Assembly (NCBI RefSeq): GCF_007747655.1
Contig: NZ_CP036274.1
Span: forward strand, 992,001-1,056,000
Direction of reading: 5' to 3'
DNA length: 64,000 nucleotides
Source: Anatilimnocola aggregata
Lineage (GTDB): Bacteria > Planctomycetota > Planctomycetia > Pirellulales > Pirellulaceae
Numbering within the stretch: the first letter of the stretch is position 1; each line of letters begins with the position of its first letter. Below are positions 61,301 through 64,000 of this stretch, one piece after another. Under the pieces are notes generated by a model that saw only the letters and a program-made list of their open reading frames with translations, made no database searches and was not told the origin of the DNA. Made by a program: the position numbers and the translations under genes.

Positions 61301-64000
61301 CCAGATCGAAAACCGTGTTCACGAGAGTATCGAAGTTCGGATACTCCTTGGGCACGGGGGACTGGCCATCGATGGCGTTGTAGTCCAGCGTGAAGCGATA
61401 CCAGTCGACATCGCCCAGAGCATTCAAATTACCCGAGATCGAGATTGCCCCACGGTCGACTGCCAGCAGATTGCCGAGGTTTTGCGCTCCAGCCAAAGAA
61501 CCCGTGTTGTTGGGTTCGATATCGCGGCGTTCGCCGGTGAGTGGCGAATGGGAAGGATGACCGTTGACATCGATGCCCGTACGCGCATTGGCGATCTTCG
61601 CATAGCGAATGGTCGTGCCCCCCTTCTCGTCCCGCTCACGCAAGCGAACTTGCAGTTCGTAGGAGCCGGAACTGATACCTGGCACCACCAGACTCTCGCT
61701 GACGCTCGAAGGTACGACGGTATCCAGGTCACCCTTGTTCTTGGGTACGCTTCGAATGCGGACAAAGTAGGTGCTTTCGACACCTGGTGTACCGGTGAGC
61801 CGGACTCGCATGCCCGCGTCGCGCGGATTCGTCGAATACAAATCCTGCCCTTCGAATGGCGCGGTCTTCTGTAGCGGGAATGCCCCTTCGCCCAGCAGCG
61901 AGTCGGCACCCGTTGCTTCGTCTGCAGAGTTATCCGAGCGAGCTTGGATGTTGCCAAACTCGTCAACTAGTTCAATCACCGTATCGAGCGATTGAGTGGT
62001 GCGATCAATATCGAACCAAACTTCGGTTTCGGCTTTCGCCTTAAAACTATAGATGTCGACATCGCCGGGCGTGGCAATTGCGCCCTGCACGACGAAACCG
62101 AGGCGCAGGTTTTCATCGCCACCCTTATCTGCAGAGGACAACGAGCCCAGGAACTGCGCCTTGTTCGGCCGCGAGTTCTGAGTGCCATTGCTGGTGACCG
62201 GCTCCCGTTCGGGAACTGTCTCAACATTTCGATCGTTGGCGTACTTATCGATGACAATGCCGTTCCAATCGCCTGGTCGCCCGCCGGAGATTGGCGCGTT
62301 CGCCAGGAATTCGAGGAACGTAGTCACCGTCGAAGTGGAGGCCAGCGGATCAAGATCCCACGCCAGGGCTGTTGTGATGTCGCCTAAGCCGTAGACATTG
62401 CCGAGTGTTGCGTCGGGAATCAGCGGCAAATCGACAAGGTCAATGTTGGTGCCGCTGGGGGTGATGGCAAAATTATTCAGGGTTCCCGCGAGCATTCGAG
62501 TCTGCAAGTCCGACCACTTATCGGCGGCGAAACCGACGTAGCTTGCATTCTGCAATCCGGCTCCCGTTGTATAGATACCACCTTGCGAGAAACCGATGCG
62601 TTCGTTGTTGTCGAGCGTTACCAGACGGAAGTCCGCCGCACCGGGCGATCCATCGATATACAACAAGTCGTCGTTAGCACCTTGCACGTCCTGATCGAGG
62701 TAACTCATCAGGCGAATGTCGCCCAGCGGAGCGCCAGTGGCAGTGCTGAAGTCGAAAGAGGTGACAAGTCGAGTCGAGCCATTCGCAAAACTCGAAGTAG
62801 CACGCCAACGAACAGCTGGCAGGCCGGTGCGGGTGAACTGACCTTCGCTTACGACGACGTCCGGAGAGACGAGCATCGGAGCCATCGTGAGCGTATTGGT
62901 TGTGCTCGCGGCAGTAGCCAACCGCAGGTTGATGACTTGTGTACCTGCATACACGACTGGGAAGTGGGCAAAGATAAAATCTTGCGCGATAAACTGAGCT
63001 GTTAAGCCCTGAGCGGTGGCGGTGGAGGCATTGCCATAGCCACCCGCGACACCGACTGTCCACGAGAAGTGTCCGTTGACACTGGTGGCCACATCGTTGT
63101 CGATGCGGACACCGTTGTCGACTTCAGGTCCCGTGGGGAGTGTGTTCGTAGTGGCTGGATCGTCGCCGTTCGTATTGCCCTGCGGTTTGCCCGCAGGAGT
63201 GAAACCGGAACTGATCGTGTCATCAGCATAAGAGGTGAGCACGACCGGGAAGCCTGGCTGACCCAGAACTTGCAACGTGCCACCGATCCGCTCTTCGTTT
63301 TCCAGAGGGCGGCCGTCCGCGATGATGCCAGCCAGAGTGTTTGTGGTGGTATTGCTGGCAGCCTTGATTACCAGGCTTTCGCGGGCTGAGCTTTCCAGTC
63401 GTAAACCGCCGTACGTATGGAAGTCAGGAATCAAGATCGAATCGAAAAGGACGTGAGCAATATCGGTATCGTCCCACACACTTTCAGTCGTCAGCACGCC
63501 CCCGCGCACTCGCATTCCGTTGGTGTCATTCAGGTCGATTCGATTCAAGCGGATGAGCGGGCCGTTGTTATCGACATCGGTCACACCTGTTTGCGTATCG
63601 ATCAAGCGCGAAACTGGGAAGCTGTTTCGCGCGAGTTCCGTGTCCGCAGGTCGTTCGGCCAACAAGCCGGTTTGCCGCCCGAAGTCGGTGAGTTGCTGCG
63701 AATTGAGGGCATTCACATTGATGCTGATGAAGGCACCGCTGTTGGAAAGCGCCGTGTTGTTGATGATTACCGGCTGAGCGCCGCGCACGAAGATGGTCGC
63801 GTTGTCGTTGGTTCCACGACCGGCGCGATCGCCCGTCGTTTGCGAGCCACTAGCACCGCTTGCATTGAACTCGAATCGACTGTTGGCAACGCGAACCTTA
63901 GCTTGCTGAATTTCCAGTACATTGACGCCGGCAAAGGTACCTTCGATCCGGCCCTCACCACCGCCGTAAGCGAACACAACTTCGTTGAAGCTGCCCTTCG
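52398..64000 (-). CDS. Giant secreted multidomain protein with GEVED and C-terminal dockerin, 5' end outside window
   Basis: About 3,867 residues are visible. The frame is still open at the right edge (…KGSFNEVVFAYGGGEG), so the internal GTG at 63977 is not the start. In order the chain has beta-helix-like and pre-peptidase-C-type segments (GDVDIYSFKAKAETEVW; LGDVDWYRFTLDYNA), about ten copies of an unnamed FEFD-type repeat (roughly 55.5-60.2 kb), parallel-helix segments (NSLFFGIDIDAGARVAADG; NNIIYGNGTGGIRFSGD), a Big/CARDB-like part, a GEVED domain ending IDGEVEDYQVTL and two dockerin loops (DVDDNGKINAFDALIIINYL; DVNGDGRLTAFDAIGVITHL). Probable surface or extracellular structural protein. 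The N-terminal secretion motif is not visible here. Confidence 0.92.
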   Translation of the reverse strand, partial: KGSFNEVVFAYGGGEGRIEGTFAGVNVLEIQQAKVRVANSRFEFNASGASGSQTTGDRAGRGTNDNATIFVRGAQPVIINNTALSNSGAFISINVNALNSQQLTDFGRQTGLLAERPADTELARNSFPVSRLIDTQTGVTDVDNNGPLIRLNRIDLNDTNGMRVRGGVLTTESVWDDTDIAHVLFDSILIPDFHTYGGLRLESSARESLVIKAASNTTTNTLAGIIADGRPLENEERIGGTLQVLGQPGFPVVLTSYADDTISSGFTPAGKPQGNTNGDDPATTNTLPTGPEVDNGVRIDNDVATSVNGHFSWTVGVAGGYGNASTATAQGLTAQFIAQDFIFAHFPVVYAGTQVINLRLATAASTTNTLTMAPMLVSPDVVVSEGQFTRTGLPAVRWRATSSFANGSTRLVTSFDFSTATGAPLGDIRLMSYLDQDVQGANDDLLYIDGSPGAADFRLVTLDNNERIGFSQGGIYTTGAGLQNASYVGFAADKWSDLQTRMLAGTLNNFAITPSGTNIDLVDLPLIPDATLGNVYGLGDITTALAWDLDPLASTSTVTTFLEFLANAPISGGRPGDWNGIVIDKYANDRNVETVPEREPVTSNGTQNSRPNKAQFLGSLSSADKGGDENLRLGFVVQGAIATPGDVDIYSFKAKAETEVWFDIDRTTQSLDTVIELVDEFGNIQARSDNSADEATGADSLLGEGAFPLQKTAPFEGQDLYSTNPRDAGMRVRLTGTPGVESTYFVRIRSVPKNKGDLDTVVPSSVSESLVVPGISSGSYELQVRLRERDEKGGTTIRYAKIANARTGIDVNGHPSHSPLTGERRDIEPNNTGSLAGAQNLGNLLAVDRGAISISGNLNALGDVDWYRFTLDYNAIDGQSPVPKEYPNFDTLVNTVFDLDYADGLGRPNLQLFVYNSNFQLILTNFDSNVSDDRSGTLSSSGISDLNRGSVGTNDAYIGNIALPATAPLSSLNGTAPETYYVAVAAVGTIPTPYTQFTSATTTNPLLRIEPIDSVHRIVEDHINEGRFEDIPWRQGKPPDRGTSSLPDTQVLFDNIPGNDSVIPWHLGDMTLYISRDSAATEVTTLQTINPFTGAHVATVGTQGFDIEDIAFNTANNLFGLSRDLEDTLIQDSEAGHLIQINTGTGAPTDLGDDGIDTYQPDAMGNPIVTNAGNGFGVHYNALEFFTPNNSPERLLAIGNRGEFYRPGNINPTINSKQNIIYQLNPANGAALVNGGPRLTGAGTDAFEVGEILTQQRFTGVEATISTGANYFANITDGTFFTVTDGNVTRDFEFNAGFEATQQVNLGLDQTVRDGYYFILDRDDVPKSGNEVIFQFDTGSVIAVNPTINSTAAGLDGSTFTINAAGQQRVFEFDNNAVQNSPGALPIDIRNLAGPFLTADVIAARIQAAINAASGPTFQTTALVAAGSTRVSLIPFLPTQSVSVTAINPSLSGLVAVEGETGQAPILQAVDAPLALQSGDLEGQRFSLTLGNPVTPANTFFFEFDPAGNGVTAGSTPVNINYGDTSDVVAVRMRDAIRTVNGLFADVYGGDDRVVANGFRIAYNVLPGTPIVNLLGPVPQGGLPNVLMATEEVNTNAQIATSILNAVNLSPISPFTAGAEGATLDARINFPPVTAAGKVPTLAVDFDGMPIWTQLASTPDFSPGAYSIPFRAEDSAATIATSVANAINADLNSAGIFASLLGNNVQLTSGQIITPANSPFIVGGQGPGGSITGMVNVANTAATSTFVAVSDNGGLYEFTINFLNNQNLLPTDPNKILQVTSVNYIGASRSDLAGLSIQGLTRGPATVENGRYANTWFAVAEVGGQSRLYAFEYDHTTDTYGGMEPIFVDGQTNIPLTFRNDAGVVTPITQANGIRFGQLNENLWGFTPFVDPTNTHRQTDAGHGTPAAENGSRPATTGNSSLYFGTGGRGSTYNVNGGAFGSVVSNEFNLEGYAAVDQPALYFTYFSSQEASPIYDSLRVFVSSIDNNNADTNGDGVADSNSGDWQLLAMDESNIFINTNGFRQVRIPLDAYAGQKSVRLRVDFSTAGDMDVGVPYTTGEELRAVAGQYITDEQFISIGGQRYEFNNGVTATFSSGRATPDGETITILPTAAGVPITFEFDKNNSVTAGNIRVGITDLMTAQELTQTLLGVLAANGLGAGTSYLGNDSVLNFFTAAAVTPAAAPTSAAAVTQTQGAAGLSAAGLLVNAIELPFTRTQSRDTVATTLQNMLVQTFYAQKLIVQDGSQYNDEQTFRLTATSGTADAATYEFDSGEIFTIPTAGANPLAAVAITDGDSFQITWNGVPRIFEYDNNLATVILGAIPISFNVNDSQSQVASATVAVLNSALGGNMNAAVVSGSAIQLDTDTNALTIADFTNIFGSPEFASTGAAGVAVGNIPVFYTDSASFLPNQVAGRVAQALNAGGPLAIPGLAATTSPTSPNRVELVSARDFSLSFPGPLNALISLETPDSGSIKQYGDLVRLISSPTGPFHTVDVVGGVAQRGPFGLETNLTGDVTDTVGGFRSNLRYQNNAFEGVYLDDFVIGLAERGEMLSNAISSSAITIPTTPPPGQIILGDYQLEIRRGVGYDFVTPALPGFTPDSNDRFSEQQTLLARSGAQLIDGQTFTISDGTRQLTFEFNDTAEVTPFGQTVVTPGNQEIPFNSTMSAPEVALSIRDAINSTDVQQILRVNAWLGDGTQPGLATTTNRVNLNGAATFVATGVPVKEVNESLDTALQITAPGSIYDGLRFFANGTVGDSDDTTTEQKDADRRARDIDYFGLDLSVTAEFFDGLTTADRETVTVLDPTVSATPFIFEFDNNGLTTLGNIAVPITPAMTRVEVMQAFQSALATAGLSANVVVDAQLPATLRFQGTQTVSAAPAVIGGAPITRVVGQQILVDVDAAIQGSTLDSYLRIFNAAGTLQTVTINGNTYTAENDGATVRMIPTAGGPAVTIAAPGERLGNTQVRGSSFATRPDTDSYLAFSAPSAGRYYIAVSGAGNNKYTHTTTAGAIIPVGAIPGSTGKYTLEVTSPNAPNSNSAGAPSAIDVITFDQELGDRNLVRDQGQIVLQGNEVYNSLFFGIDIDAGARVAADGNAAHQGATRNLSQANTVGLVPGVVVMNNIIYGNGTGGIRFSGDPGTDAPVSFGRIINNTLYGKGGTFDPPSAAVADTGILVNERSGPTLLNNIIANFATALNVDASSRPNTVIGGLVTQGNTVLTNPANLGLGDFPIMLTNADPLFKNAQGGNFYLAALSPAIDSSIDSLLDRPLMVSIKSPLGLGDSPILTPDRDARGQVRADDPDVQTPQGFGLNPFKDRGALDRVDKSGPSSALVNPQDNDALGIDRDQALTVVSTDNTVLVRNFTIALFDRTDPNGEPDGSDIDDFTVTSSQVIVTRRISTTATQVLVEGVDYFFSYDATSNQIVLTPVGNIWPRGTYQILMNDGIADQAGNLLSPNNTVAIPNPNVPGDTINHYYTLFLGTAVDYGDAPASYPVLDADGGANHGIEPGVYLGTDPTGFPTADFDGQPSVAANLDNDDGVQFISLQSGIADGGRVIVTSPRAGLIVSAWINLNPSTDSDWSDAGEQILTNVVLAAGSNLLNFTMPASERGATYARFRVSTEVINSPTGAAIDGEVEDYQVTLTGPLFQNDPNDIQVTYPGDLTATNVGQYDVDDNGKINAFDALIIINYLNSYGVQNLPIVSPPAPLNPLLNPPPFLDVNGDGRLTAFDAIGVITHLNRVPLLPPVIASAGEDVGFTSMRSTENEANVDGEVLDANLSLHTLVPDVMYASSSVVIETAPTTTATASVPVSELVQDAAVELLINSMAVAQGEHEDPSSFETFEQTDEAMGPLTDAQWSDLLSDLAEEQLNLG

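Overview
The window looks like chromosome from a planctomycete, probably a Pirellula-type lineage (inference). The signs are moderately high G+C, giant secreted proteins carrying the planctomycete N-terminal extracellular motif (LESRELMAG) with dockerin, cadherin-like and GEVED modules, a DUF1080-type secreted protein, an ExbB/ExbD pair attached to a TonB-like toroid protein, and several secreted proteins with no recognised family. No rRNA, CRISPR array, prophage or complete insertion sequence is visible. One tRNA gene is present.

Layout. 1-15 kb is mostly housekeeping and hypothetical genes: the tail of an unknown gene, a zinc-ribbon protein, kdsB, a 946-residue membrane-anchored hypothetical, hrpB coupled to an FHA-GAF histidine kinase, thiO, a DUF1080 protein and four small hypotheticals. 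A truncated addiction-module antitoxin remnant sits at 2447-2617. 15.0-26.5 kb is one minus-strand assimilatory nitrate operon read as nrtA-nrtB-nrtC-nrtD-[DmsB/DmsC fusion]-nasA-nirA-[Fe-S/FNR reductase]. Its last four genes are joined by ATGA stop/start overlaps. 27.0-32.6 kb holds a divergent alginate-export-type porin, then a translationally coupled two-component pair: an NtrC-like regulator without the GAFTGA motif, and a hybrid kinase with a PilJ/NarX-type sensor box. A tRNA-Leu(UAG) follows. 32.8-41.1 kb carries sugar-related and secreted genes (SASA esterase, XylR-like regulator, beta-helix-like protein, monoheme protein, esterase, propeller protein) and ogt. 41.2-44.3 kb is an exbB-exbD-TonB-like operon. 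44.3-46.7 kb is a repeat-rich island in which one HTH gene lies between two 113-bp direct repeats. 46.7-64.0 kb encodes two giant secreted proteins, the second running off the window.

How the genes fit together (inference from family knowledge). Nitrate would cross the outer membrane through the porin and the inner membrane through NrtABCD. NasA would reduce it to nitrite, apparently fed with electrons by a quinol-linked DmsBC-type fusion or by ferredoxin, and NirA would reduce nitrite to ammonium with help from the NADPH-type reductase. The nearby two-component pair is a good candidate nitrate sensor, and a sigma-54-like promoter lies upstream of nrtA.

The most unusual points are the electron-supply modules of the nitrate operon (the DmsBC fusion, and an RnfB-type Fe-S domain where CysJ has flavodoxin), the TonB-like protein ending in an alpha/alpha toroid, the direct-repeat-flanked HTH gene, and a recurrent FEFD-type repeat in the giant protein at the right end.
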